This document shows positions 44,092 to 52,204 of a DNA stretch of 64,000 nucleotides, piece after piece; the stretch's first letter is position 1; each line of letters opens with the position of its first letter. A program made the translations under genes and the position numbers. The stretch spans positions 372,001 to 436,000 of the forward strand of contig NZ_CAKLPZ010000002.1 in assembly GCF_923081025.1 (NCBI RefSeq). The letters run 5' to 3'. This stretch comes from Neolewinella maritima. Lineage in GTDB: Bacteria; Bacteroidota; Bacteroidia; Chitinophagales; Saprospiraceae. The notes beneath the pieces are model-generated. The model searched no databases. It saw only the letters and a list, made by a program, of their open reading frames with translations, and had not been told where the DNA came from.

Positions 44092-46347
44092 GTGAACCGC
44101 CACCCATACAGCTACCTGCTCTTACTTGCCCTCGGGCTGAGCCTTTGCACCGGCGTGCGCGCCCAGTGTCCTGTGCCGCTGACGCATACCTACCGCTTCC
44201 TCAATCCCCGGGTGGTGGGCTACGACTCGCAGCTGGCGCCCTTCTTCCTGCACTTCGGGGCGGCGTACCGCGAGCAGCTGAGCCAGCCGGCGGAACTACA
44301 GCGCGCAGCCAACGTAGCGGAGTGGCACGAACGCTTCTGCGATCAGGCGCCGGCGGCAGACATCGAGACGGTCGTCTACGGCAATACCCTGAACCTGCTC
44401 CGGGAGCTGCGCCGCCTGCTGGACATCCCCGAAGCTACCGCCGCCGATCTACCCCAGGCGGTGCGTACCAACGCCTTCGCCCGCCACCTGCTGGAGGCGA
44501 AGTGCGTGGAGGTGATCGACTACCTGGTCTTTGCTAAAGAGTGCGAGCCCTTCGTGACCCGGCCGGCCAGTGCGTTCGCCGAGCGCGTACCGGCCCGGGC
44601 GGAGATGGAGGCGCTGATCGAGCGTGGACTGGCCGCCTTCCCCCAGACCGAAAGCCACTACGTACGGCTGCGCTATGCGTACCAACTGCTGCGGCTGGCG
44701 CACTACCTGCGGGAATATGACTACGTACTGGAACTGTACGACTACCTGATGCCGAAGGTGGACGCCGACCCCAGCCTGATCTACGACTGGATCGAGGGGC
44801 ACCGGGCCGGAGCGCTGCAGTCGCTGGGTAACTATGCCGAATCGGCCTACCTGTTCAGCCGCATCTTCGAGCGCAGTCCGAGCAAGCGGGAGAGCGCCTA
44901 CAACAGCTTCCGCATACAGACCGACGCCCAGTGGCAGGAGGCGCTGCTGCTGTGTCAAAACGACCACGAGCGGGCCATGCTGCACGTACTGCGGGCGCAT
45001 AACGGCCGGGCGGTGGTGGTGGAGGAGCTGCGCGACATCTACGCCTACGAGCCCACCAACCGCGCCCTGGAGCTGCTGACGATGCGTGAACTGCAGGAAC
45101 TGGAACGGGAGCTGCTGGGAGAAAACCTGCGGCCGGGGACGGCGGGTGCGGGGACGCGGGACCGGCTCATCGCGCTGCAGTCGTTCATCAATCGGGTAGT
45201 GGAGGAGCGTACCTCGGACCGTCCGGACTTCTGGCTCCTGGCCCGCGGCGTGCTGGAGCTGCTGGCCGGCGACCACTTCTTTGCGCGGGAGACCTTTGCC
45301 ATTCTGTCCGCGCGGACGGAGAGCGACACGATCCGCCAGCAGGTAAGTATCCTGGAAAAAGTGAGTGGGGTGCTGGAGCTCAGTCGCGTCACGGACTCCG
45401 TAGAACTGCACTACTACGCCCTGCTCACCGACGACGCCCTGCGCAGCCGCTACCCCTCTCTCCGTCCACTGATTAACGATAAGCTCGAAGCGGTATACCG
45501 GCAGACGGGCCGCGCCGCCAAGGCCGATCTGCTCCGCTACGGCTTCGATGCCATCGCCAAGAACCCCTCCGTCGACGCCCTGCGCGCTCTGGACCGTATG
45601 GCTGACAGCCTCAACCGCAACCGCTTCGACCGCGCGTTGCTGGCTGATCGCGTAGGTCCCCACGCCGTAGCCGATATCACCAACCTGCTGGCCAACGACT
45701 ACCTGCAGCGCGGACAGTGGAAGGCCGCCCTGGAGCTGTACCGCCGCATCCCCTCCGGACGCATCGATGCCTACGGCCGCTTTGCACCCTTCGAGCGGCA
45801 GTTCGGTGATCGGGTCAGCTACGTGCCCCCCGCCGACCGGGCCACCTACAACAAGGTGCAGCTGCTGTCCCGCCTGGACGAGTTGGAAGAAGAAGCCGAC
45901 CGCACCACCAACGATACCCTGGCCGCCCGCAACTACTTCAACATCGGCCTGGCCCTGTACAACCTGACCTACTTCAGCTACAACTGGGTGTTTGCCGATG
46001 CCTTCCGGTCGGGCACGAGTGCGGCGCGGGCTGCGGCGAGTAGTCCGCCTACGGAGGTATTCCCCCACGTAACGGCTCCTCTCGGCAATCGTGAGCACTT
46101 CAGTATGGACCAGCCGCGCTACTACTTCGAGCGCGCCATGCGGCGGGCCCCGGATAAGGAAGCCGCTGCCATGGCCGCCTACTATGCCGCCAAGACCGAG
46201 CGCAACGAATACTACGCTCGGGGGCGACCGGGAGGGAGCCGACCCTTTAGCTACTTCCGGCTGCTGCAGGAGAACTACGCCAGTACGGACTTTTACGATA
46301 CCCTGATCGCGGAGTGTAAAACCTTTGCCTGGTTTGTGGGTAGATAG
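44092..46347 (+). CDS. Secreted helical protein of unknown function
   Basis: 751 residues from GTG 44092, with signal peptide (LLLLALGLSLCTGVRAQ). The mature protein has few aromatic clusters and many paired helices with TPR-like spacing (for example LLRLAHYLREYDYVLELYDYL; ALQSLGNYAESAYLFSRIFE; DYLQRGQWKAALELYRRIP). The C-terminal part (about 690-740) is basic and aromatic. I recognise no catalytic motif. TPR-like periplasmic scaffolds are a possibility. A 549-codon frame on the opposite strand is a shadow. Confidence 0.7.
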   Translation: MNRHPYSYLLLLALGLSLCTGVRAQCPVPLTHTYRFLNPRVVGYDSQLAPFFLHFGAAYREQLSQPAELQRAANVAEWHERFCDQAPAADIETVVYGNTLNLLRELRRLLDIPEATAADLPQAVRTNAFARHLLEAKCVEVIDYLVFAKECEPFVTRPASAFAERVPARAEMEALIERGLAAFPQTESHYVRLRYAYQLLRLAHYLREYDYVLELYDYLMPKVDADPSLIYDWIEGHRAGALQSLGNYAESAYLFSRIFERSPSKRESAYNSFRIQTDAQWQEALLLCQNDHERAMLHVLRAHNGRAVVVEELRDIYAYEPTNRALELLTMRELQELERELLGENLRPGTAGAGTRDRLIALQSFINRVVEERTSDRPDFWLLARGVLELLAGDHFFARETFAILSARTESDTIRQQVSILEKVSGVLELSRVTDSVELHYYALLTDDALRSRYPSLRPLINDKLEAVYRQTGRAAKADLLRYGFDAIAKNPSVDALRALDRMADSLNRNRFDRALLADRVGPHAVADITNLLANDYLQRGQWKAALELYRRIPSGRIDAYGRFAPFERQFGDRVSYVPPADRATYNKVQLLSRLDELEEEADRTTNDTLAARNYFNIGLALYNLTYFSYNWVFADAFRSGTSAARAAASSPPTEVFPHVTAPLGNREHFSMDQPRYYFERAMRRAPDKEAAAMAAYYAAKTERNEYYARGRPGGSRPFSYFRLLQENYASTDFYDTLIAECKTFAWFVGR

Positions 46348-46416
46348 ATCGCCTGCGGCTGGTTAGATCGCTTTGCTCGTTAGGCACTTACTACCCAGCT
46401 ACAGAACCACCCCTCC

Positions 46417-47397
46417 ATGTTATCCCGTCCCCGAAGAAACCGCTCCTCCGCCGCCGTGCGTAACCTGATCCGTGAGACGGAGCTGAATGCGGGGCACCTG
46501 GTGCAGCCGATCTTCTTGATGCCGGAAGCGGATGCGCGGTTGCCGATCGCGAGTCTGCCGGGGACCTTTCGGATGGGGATCGATGAGGTGCTGCGGGAGA
46601 TCGAGGACTGCATGCAGTTCGGACTGCTCAGTTACATGATGTTCCCCGCCGTACCCGAAGAGCATAAAGATAAGACTGGTACCTACGCGACGGCCGCGGA
46701 GAACTTCTACCTCCACGCGGCCCGCGCGATCAAGGAGCGCTTTCCGGAGGTGTGCCTGATCTCCGATGTGGCGCTGGATCCGTACAGTACTGACGGCCAC
46801 GATGGGGTAGTGATTGACGGGGAGATCCACAACGACGAGACGCTCAAGCTGCTCGATGCGATGTCGGTAGCTCAGGCGCAGGCGGGCTTCGATGTGATCG
46901 GGCCCAGCGATATGATGGACGGGCGCATCGGCAGTATCCGTCGTGCGCTCGATCGGGAAGGCTATACGGGTACGGGTATCATGGCCTATACCGCTAAGTA
47001 CGCCAGCGCGTTCTACGGTCCGTTTCGGGATGCGCTGGATAGTGCGCCACGGCAACTGCAGGACGTGCCGTCCGATAAGAAGACCTACCAGATGGACCCC
47101 GCCAACGCCCGCGAGGCCCTGCGCGAGGCCGCCCACGATGCCGCAGAGGGTGCCGACTACCTGATGGTGAAGCCGGCCCTGAATTACCTGGATATCATCT
47201 ACCGCCTGCACGAGGCGCACCCGCTGCCGATCGCGGCCTATCACGTATCGGGTGAGTGCGCTATGCTGCTGGCCGCCGCCGAGCGGGGCTGGCTCGACTA
47301 CGAGCAGGCTGCCTCCGAGGCCCTGCTGAGTATCCGTCGGGCCGGGGCGGACGTGATCATCAGCTACTTCGCCAAGGACTACGCCCGCTGGTCGTGA
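46417..47397 (+). CDS. hemB: Porphobilinogen synthase (delta-aminolevulinic acid dehydratase)
   Basis: 326 residues. Condenses two 5-aminolevulinate molecules in heme synthesis. Active-site Lys residues lie in AYTAKYASAFYGPFRD and DYLMVKPALNYLD. The metal-site loop reads DVALDPYSTDGHDG, the Cys-free form, so it is not the three-Cys zinc enzyme. GPSDMMDGRIG and AYHVSGE are also diagnostic. A 41-bp perfect tandem duplication at the 3' end moves the stop: the ancestral end was probably ...RWSK, now ...RWS. With hemD at the end of the window, two heme-pathway genes are present but unlinked. Confidence 0.95.
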   Translation: MLSRPRRNRSSAAVRNLIRETELNAGHLVQPIFLMPEADARLPIASLPGTFRMGIDEVLREIEDCMQFGLLSYMMFPAVPEEHKDKTGTYATAAENFYLHAARAIKERFPEVCLISDVALDPYSTDGHDGVVIDGEIHNDETLKLLDAMSVAQAQAGFDVIGPSDMMDGRIGSIRRALDREGYTGTGIMAYTAKYASAFYGPFRDALDSAPRQLQDVPSDKKTYQMDPANAREALREAAHDAAEGADYLMVKPALNYLDIIYRLHEAHPLPIAAYHVSGECAMLLAAAERGWLDYEQAASEALLSIRRAGADVIISYFAKDYARWS

Positions 47398-47434
47398 TCA
47401 TCAGCTACTTCGCCAAGGACTACGCCCGCTGGTC
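47353..47434 (+). repeat. 41-bp perfect tandem duplication at the end of hemB
   Basis: 47353-47393 is repeated exactly at 47394-47434. The first copy is coding; the junction creates TCG TGA, so the second copy is non-coding and is followed by TAAGTAG, the remainder of the old stop region. Confidence 0.97.
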
Positions 47435-47450
47435 TAAGTAGCCGTGAAGG

Positions 47451-48059
47451 TTACACGAGTACATCGAACAGACCATCCAGCTCGTCGAAGCTCTTATAGC
47501 CCACCTTCTCCTCGCTGCTTCCGCGAAAGGCTAGTCCGGGGAGGAGCTGCCGGGCCTGCGCTACGTCGTCCGGCGTGAGGTCGATACGCAGGTACGCCTG
47601 CCGGTCGCCGGTCATTGCCTGCAGCATGTCGGCGGTGAACGGATGACCCTCCAGCAAATCGGACCAGGTGATGCCGCCGTCCGTGAAGTCCAGTACTACG
47701 GTGCCGGCTACCTCACCGAGCTGCTCGGCTACATCGGCGGCGGACTGGTAGCCGGCTACCGGGATGCGGGTGAGGACGGTCAGGTCAGACCCGGCGACGT
47801 AGCTACTACCGTGATCGAGCATGACGTGGGTGATACCGCGTTCGTGCAGCACATCCGGGGGGAAGTTCGCACCGGCGTCCGCGCCCAGTTCGGCTACGCA
47901 GACGGGGCCCTCGACCCACTCGCGGATGGCCAGAAAGTAGTCGGGGGTGAGGCCCGCGTCGCCCAGGGGGAAGCAGAGGTAGTCGGGGTGCCAGGCAGCG
48001 AAATAGCGGGCATCGGTAAGGTGGGTGATGCCGTAGGCTAGGATGGGAAGGTTAAACAT
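47451..48059 (-). CDS. TrpF-like (phosphoribosylanthranilate isomerase-like) barrel protein without the catalytic Cys
   Basis: 202 residues with the (beta/alpha)8 pattern of TrpF. The start LPILAYGITHLTDARYFAAW aligns with the TrpF N-terminus (K-x-CGIT-x-xxDA), TVVLDFTDGG with the LLD strand, and EKVGYKSFDEL with the C-terminal region. The catalytic Cys position is Tyr here and the preceding Lys is absent, so normal isomerase activity is doubtful. No other trp genes are nearby. It may be a repurposed paralogue. It lies 16 bases after the hemB duplication, convergent with hemB. Confidence 0.6.
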   Translation of the reverse strand: MFNLPILAYGITHLTDARYFAAWHPDYLCFPLGDAGLTPDYFLAIREWVEGPVCVAELGADAGANFPPDVLHERGITHVMLDHGSSYVAGSDLTVLTRIPVAGYQSAADVAEQLGEVAGTVVLDFTDGGITWSDLLEGHPFTADMLQAMTGDRQAYLRIDLTPDDVAQARQLLPGLAFRGSSEEKVGYKSFDELDGLFDVLV

Positions 48060-48154
48060 AGAGAAGGGCTAAGCTCGTCGGCCGAGATGGTCTAGATTCC
48101 TGTGCCAGTCGGCGGACGAGGCAAGCTACGCAAGCCTTGGCAGACGACTTATCG

Positions 48155-48820
48155 TTACTGACCGGCTACGACCACGACGATCTCGCCGCGGACCTTGGTG
48201 CGGGCGGCGTAGTCGGCCTTCAGCTCGGCCAGGGGGGCGGTGGTGATCTCTTCGTATAGCTTGGAGATCTCGCGTGCTACGCAGGCCTGTCGGTCGGGGC
48301 CGCAGTGTTCTTCGAGCTGCCCGAGCAATTTGGCGATCCGGTGGGGACTTTCGTAGAGCACGAAGGTGTTGGGCAGGGCCGCGAGGTGGATCAGCCGCGT
48401 CTGCCGGCCCTTTTTGTGCGGCAGGAAGCCCTCGAAGTGGAAGCGGTCGCAGGGGATGCCACTGGCGGCCAGGGCGGGTACGAAGGCGGCGGCTCCCGGC
48501 AGACAGCTTACATCCACGCCGGCCGCGCGGCAGGCGCGTACCAGTAGAAAGCCCGGATCGCTGATGCCCGGGGTGCCGGCGTCGGTGATGAGGGCATAGG
48601 TGGAGCCGGCCTTCAGCTCCGTGACCAGCTGCTCGACCAACGCGTGCTCGTTGTGGGCATGGTAGGCGCGCAGCGGCGTCTCGATGCCGTAATGTTGCAG
48701 CAGCGGACGGGAGGTACGGGTGTCTTCGGCCAGTACCAAATCAACATCACCCAGGAGGCGCAGGGCCCGCTGGGTGATATCTTCTCGGTTGCCGATGGGG
48801 GTGGGGATGAGGTAAAGCAC
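48155..48820 (-). CDS. rsmI: 16S rRNA (cytidine-1402-2'-O)-methyltransferase
   Basis: 221 residues of the SAM-dependent tetrapyrrole methylase-like fold: LYLIPTPIGNREDITQRAL at the N-terminus, ALITDAGTPGISDPGFLLVR (about 78-97), LPGAAAFVPALAASGIP, and FEGFLPHKKGRQ. These are specific to RsmI. It modifies C1402 in the ribosomal decoding centre with RsmH. It is slightly shorter than E. coli RsmI because the C-terminal extension is missing. Upstream of it, head to tail, is the YagU-like gene. Confidence 0.94.
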   Translation of the reverse strand: MLYLIPTPIGNREDITQRALRLLGDVDLVLAEDTRTSRPLLQHYGIETPLRAYHAHNEHALVEQLVTELKAGSTYALITDAGTPGISDPGFLLVRACRAAGVDVSCLPGAAAFVPALAASGIPCDRFHFEGFLPHKKGRQTRLIHLAALPNTFVLYESPHRIAKLLGQLEEHCGPDRQACVAREISKLYEEITTAPLAELKADYAARTKVRGEIVVVVAGQ

Positions 48821-48847
48821 GGGCGCAAAGGTCGCTGCGCCGGCCGG

Positions 48848-49561
48848 TTACAGCAAATCTTCCTGCTCCATTGCGTTGCGGACGCCGCGGCGTACCATCT
48901 CTACGGTCGCACCGTAGGCCATATGGCTACCGAGCTGACCGACCTGCAGGCCTACGTCTTCCTTGAGGGGATTGGGGGCCAGTCCGAGGGCGGGCAGGGC
49001 TACTTTGTGGGCCAGGGTCCACAGGGCGGCGCCGAAGGGGATACCGGCGGGGGCCTGTACGGCGGGGGCGGCTTCGGCGATGACGCCGTAGATGCCACCT
49101 ACGATGGCACCGAAGGCGATGTTGAGGGCCTGTTGGACAGTTTCTTCCGTGTTGCGGTTGATGTCCGTGCCGACGAGTTCTTCAGCACCTTCGACGACCT
49201 GGAGGCGGGCGTCGTGCTCCTCCTGGGGCTGGGCGGTGGGCATGCTGCGGTCTACTAGCATCTTCACGCCGGTACCGACCAGGCCGCCGATCATACCGGA
49301 TACGAAGCCGCGGACGTAGTCGGGCTCGTGGTAGGTGCGGGTGCGGGTGAAGTAGTCTCCGGCCGTATTGAGCGTCTCGGCGGCGTAGCCTTCGGCACTC
49401 TTCGCGGCACTGGCGGCGGAGTGGTAGGCGCTCTTACCGGACGAGCCGAGCAGGCTGTTGATGGAGCTGGCGGCGGAGTGGTAGGTGCTATCGGCGTACT
49501 TTTCTACGGGGGTCAGATCCGTATGCTTAATGGCGTTCAGAATAGTGTTTAGTAAGGACAT
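48848..49561 (-). CDS. YagU-like (DUF1440) membrane protein with low-complexity N-terminus
   Basis: 237 residues. The N-terminal ~70 residues are Ala/Ser/Tyr-rich with YHSAAS repeated (TYHSAASSINS, AYHSAASAAKS). The rest fits the DUF1440/YagU pattern: RGFVSGMIGGLVGTGVKMLVD, then AFGAIVGGIYGVIAEAAPAV and LGLAPNPLKEDVGLQVGQLGSH followed by ATVEMVRRGVRN. Three or four membrane segments are predicted. YagU contributes to acid resistance in E. coli; the role here is unknown. Confidence 0.6.
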   Translation of the reverse strand: MSLLNTILNAIKHTDLTPVEKYADSTYHSAASSINSLLGSSGKSAYHSAASAAKSAEGYAAETLNTAGDYFTRTRTYHEPDYVRGFVSGMIGGLVGTGVKMLVDRSMPTAQPQEEHDARLQVVEGAEELVGTDINRNTEETVQQALNIAFGAIVGGIYGVIAEAAPAVQAPAGIPFGAALWTLAHKVALPALGLAPNPLKEDVGLQVGQLGSHMAYGATVEMVRRGVRNAMEQEDLL

Positions 49562-49612
49562 ATACTTGGTTTTGCTAGTGGAACGGGGGGGCGGGGCCGC
49601 AGGTTCGGCGGT

Positions 49613-52075
49613 TTAGTCCCGCTTCTTTCCGAACAGGCGCTTCACCCAGCTTTCCTTGCGCTCCGCCCGCCGCTCGTCCTTGCGGTCTTCCTTCTCCAGT
49701 TCGCGGGCAATGCGGTCGGCGTACGCGCGGGCCGATTCGTTATTCCGTCGCCGCTTGTCGTTGACCATCTCCACGATCTCTTCGCGACTGAACTCCCGCA
49801 GGCGGCGCGTGATGTCGCGGTCGGGGGCAAACTCGTCAGCGTTAGCCATGATCGGCAGCTCGTCCAGGTAGTCGGGGCAGTCGAGCAGGGCCAGCGTCAT
49901 CTCGTCGAGGGCGGGGAAGCTGCCGCCGCGGAAGGTCTCCAGCCCCTTAGTATCCTGCACCTTACGCAGGAACGTGCCCCAGATGGGCATGGCCGTAGCC
50001 GTAGCCGAACCCCGGCCCAGCGTACGGAAGTGCACGGCCGGGTACTCCGCGCCGACCCAGGTGCCCACCACCAGCTTGGGGGTGAAGCCGAGAAACCAGC
50101 CGTCGGACTGGTCCTGCGTCGTGCCCGTCTTGCCGGCCAGGGCGCCCCGGAGGCCGTAGGTCGAGCGCAGGCGGGCACCCGTGCCGCCGTTCACCACGCC
50201 GGCCAGGAGGTAGGTGGTGATCTTGGCGGTCCGCTCGTCCATCACCCGATCGGTGGCCGTGGGTGCGGGGAGCGTGACCAGCACCCGCCCCGCCGCATCC
50301 TCGATCCGCGTGAGGTAATGGGGACTGGGCGGACGGCGGCCCTGATTCGCCAGCGTAGCGTAGAGCGTAGTCATTTCCACCAGGCTCGCCTCTACGGTAC
50401 CCAGTGCGATACTGGGGATGCTCTGGACGTTCTGCTCTACGCCCATGGCGTTGATGGTGCGGGCCAGATTAGGAAGTCCGCTGCGCACGGCCAGATTCAC
50501 CGCCACGGTATTAACGGACTTGGACAGTCCGCCCCGCATAGAGTAGGCCCCTGCGTACATGCTGCCCGGGTTGCCGGGACTGTAGTCATTGTACTCCGCA
50601 TACGTAACCTGCTCGGCGGCGGTATACTCACACGGCTGAATGCCCTGCTGAAGGGCCGTAGCATAGACGGCCGGCTTGATGGTCGAGCCCACCTGCCGCC
50701 GGCTGCTGACGTGGTCGTACTGGACGAAGCGGTAGTCCACCCCGCCCACCCAGGCCAGTACGGTACCGGTGGCCGGGTCGGTAGCCAGCAGGCCGGCGTT
50801 CATCAGCGTGAAGTAGTGGCGCAGGCTATCGATGGGTCGCATCAGGGTATCTACCGGTCCGGCGGTGCGCGCATCGTAGATGGTCATCTGGCGGGGCCGG
50901 CGGAGTTCGTCCAGGATGGCTTCGCTCTCCAGACCGGCGGCGGCGAGGCTGCGGTAGTGGGTGCTGCGCTTGAGGGCACCCCAGAAGGCGTCGTTCCAGG
51001 GGGGCTGCTTGCTGGATCGCCAGTCGGCGGCCAGGCTCTGCTGGATGCGGGGAAGTTGCTCGCGGACGGATTCCTCGGCCAGCTGCTGCAGTCGTGAGTC
51101 GAGGGTGGTGTAGATGCGCAGCCCGTCGCGGTCGATATCGTAGGGCCGGCCGTCGGGGTGGGGGGTGTCGGCCAGCGCTTGCTTGACGTCCTGCCGCAGC
51201 CGCTGCCGGAAGTGGGCGGCGGAGCCTACGCGGTCGTTGTCGCGGCGGTAGTTCAGGGTGAGGGGCAGCTGGGCTACGCTATCGGCTACGGTGGGGGTTA
51301 TGCTGCCGTTTTTGGCCATGAGCGAGAGCACGACATTGCGCCGGCCGGTGCTCTTGTCCGGATGGTTGCGGGGACTGTAGGTGGTATTAGCCTTGAGCAG
51401 ACCCACCAGTACGGCCGCTTCCTGCAGATTCAGCCGCAGGGCGGGCTTGCCGAAAAAGCGGTTGGCGGCCACCTCGATGCCGTAGGCGTTCTCGCCGAAG
51501 GGGACGGTATTGAGGTAGAGGTTCAGCAGTTCGGGTTTGGTGTACACGTCCTCCAGGCGGCTGGCGATGACCATTTCACGCAGCTTCATCTTCAGCACGC
51601 CGAGCCGGTCGTAGCGCTGACGGGGGTAGAGCTGCTTGGCCAATTGCTGGGAGATGGTGCTGCCACCGCCGCCACTGCGGTCTCCCATGAGTACGGTGCG
51701 GATAGCTACCCGAAACAGCGCCCGCACGTCGATACCCTGGTGCTCGAAGAAGCGGGCGTCTTCGGTAGCCACCAGCGCCTCGGTCACGTAGGGACTGATC
51801 GCCTCCGCCGGCACACTCACGCGGTTGATCTCGAAGTACTTGCCGAGCAGCACCCCGTCGGCGGCATAGACGGAGGAGGCATCGGCATTCTCCACATTGG
51901 CCAGTTCGTCTTCATCGGGCAGCGGCCCGTAGGCCCCCAGCAGTACGCCGGTGAAGAGGAACAGGAAGAGCACCATGACCAGTAGCACGGGTACGGCGGC
52001 GGCCAGGGCGAGCAGTTTCCAGCGGGGCTGTGCCCGGAGAAAGGCAAGGAAGGTTTTCAGGGGCGCTTTGGCCAT
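49613..52075 (-). CDS. Penicillin-binding protein 1A-type bifunctional peptidoglycan synthase
   Basis: 820 residues. N-terminal anchor helix (about 20-45). GT51 glycosyltransferase (about 75-250) with catalytic Glu in TEDARFFEHQGID and STISQQLAKQLYPR. Transpeptidase (about 400-720) with SxxK in GSTIKPAVYAT, SxN in GLSKSVNTVAVN and KTG in AGKTGTTQDQSDGWF. The C-terminal ~60 residues are highly charged and basic. It polymerises and cross-links peptidoglycan at the periplasmic face. Stands alone on the minus strand. Confidence 0.93.
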   Translation of the reverse strand: MAKAPLKTFLAFLRAQPRWKLLALAAAVPVLLVMVLFLFLFTGVLLGAYGPLPDEDELANVENADASSVYAADGVLLGKYFEINRVSVPAEAISPYVTEALVATEDARFFEHQGIDVRALFRVAIRTVLMGDRSGGGGSTISQQLAKQLYPRQRYDRLGVLKMKLREMVIASRLEDVYTKPELLNLYLNTVPFGENAYGIEVAANRFFGKPALRLNLQEAAVLVGLLKANTTYSPRNHPDKSTGRRNVVLSLMAKNGSITPTVADSVAQLPLTLNYRRDNDRVGSAAHFRQRLRQDVKQALADTPHPDGRPYDIDRDGLRIYTTLDSRLQQLAEESVREQLPRIQQSLAADWRSSKQPPWNDAFWGALKRSTHYRSLAAAGLESEAILDELRRPRQMTIYDARTAGPVDTLMRPIDSLRHYFTLMNAGLLATDPATGTVLAWVGGVDYRFVQYDHVSSRRQVGSTIKPAVYATALQQGIQPCEYTAAEQVTYAEYNDYSPGNPGSMYAGAYSMRGGLSKSVNTVAVNLAVRSGLPNLARTINAMGVEQNVQSIPSIALGTVEASLVEMTTLYATLANQGRRPPSPHYLTRIEDAAGRVLVTLPAPTATDRVMDERTAKITTYLLAGVVNGGTGARLRSTYGLRGALAGKTGTTQDQSDGWFLGFTPKLVVGTWVGAEYPAVHFRTLGRGSATATAMPIWGTFLRKVQDTKGLETFRGGSFPALDEMTLALLDCPDYLDELPIMANADEFAPDRDITRRLREFSREEIVEMVNDKRRRNNESARAYADRIARELEKEDRKDERRAERKESWVKRLFGKKRD

Positions 52076-52144
52076 AGTGTCATGAACGGTTATCCAGGCT
52101 GTAACGCCCCAGCAGTAGAGTTCTTATTGCCCACACCCTTATCA

Positions 52145-52195
52145 AACTGTTAGGACGCAAAATCTGCGGCTAATCCGCAGTCATCTGCGGTCGAT
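52145..52195. repeat. CTGCGG/CCGCAG dyad repeat
   Basis: CTGCGG-CTAAT-CCGCAG (about 52162-52178), followed by another ATCTGCGG word, between the PBP1A and M14 genes. It belongs to the same general type as the ATCCGTG repeat at 16.8 kb (shared CTAATCCG). Confidence 0.55.
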
Positions 52196-52204
52196 TTATA
52201 CCAC

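Noticed and set aside
44449-46098. 549-codon reading frame on the minus strand
   Set aside because: Antisense shadow of the secreted-protein gene, rich in Val/Gln/Gly with no family features; typical of GC-rich coding DNA.
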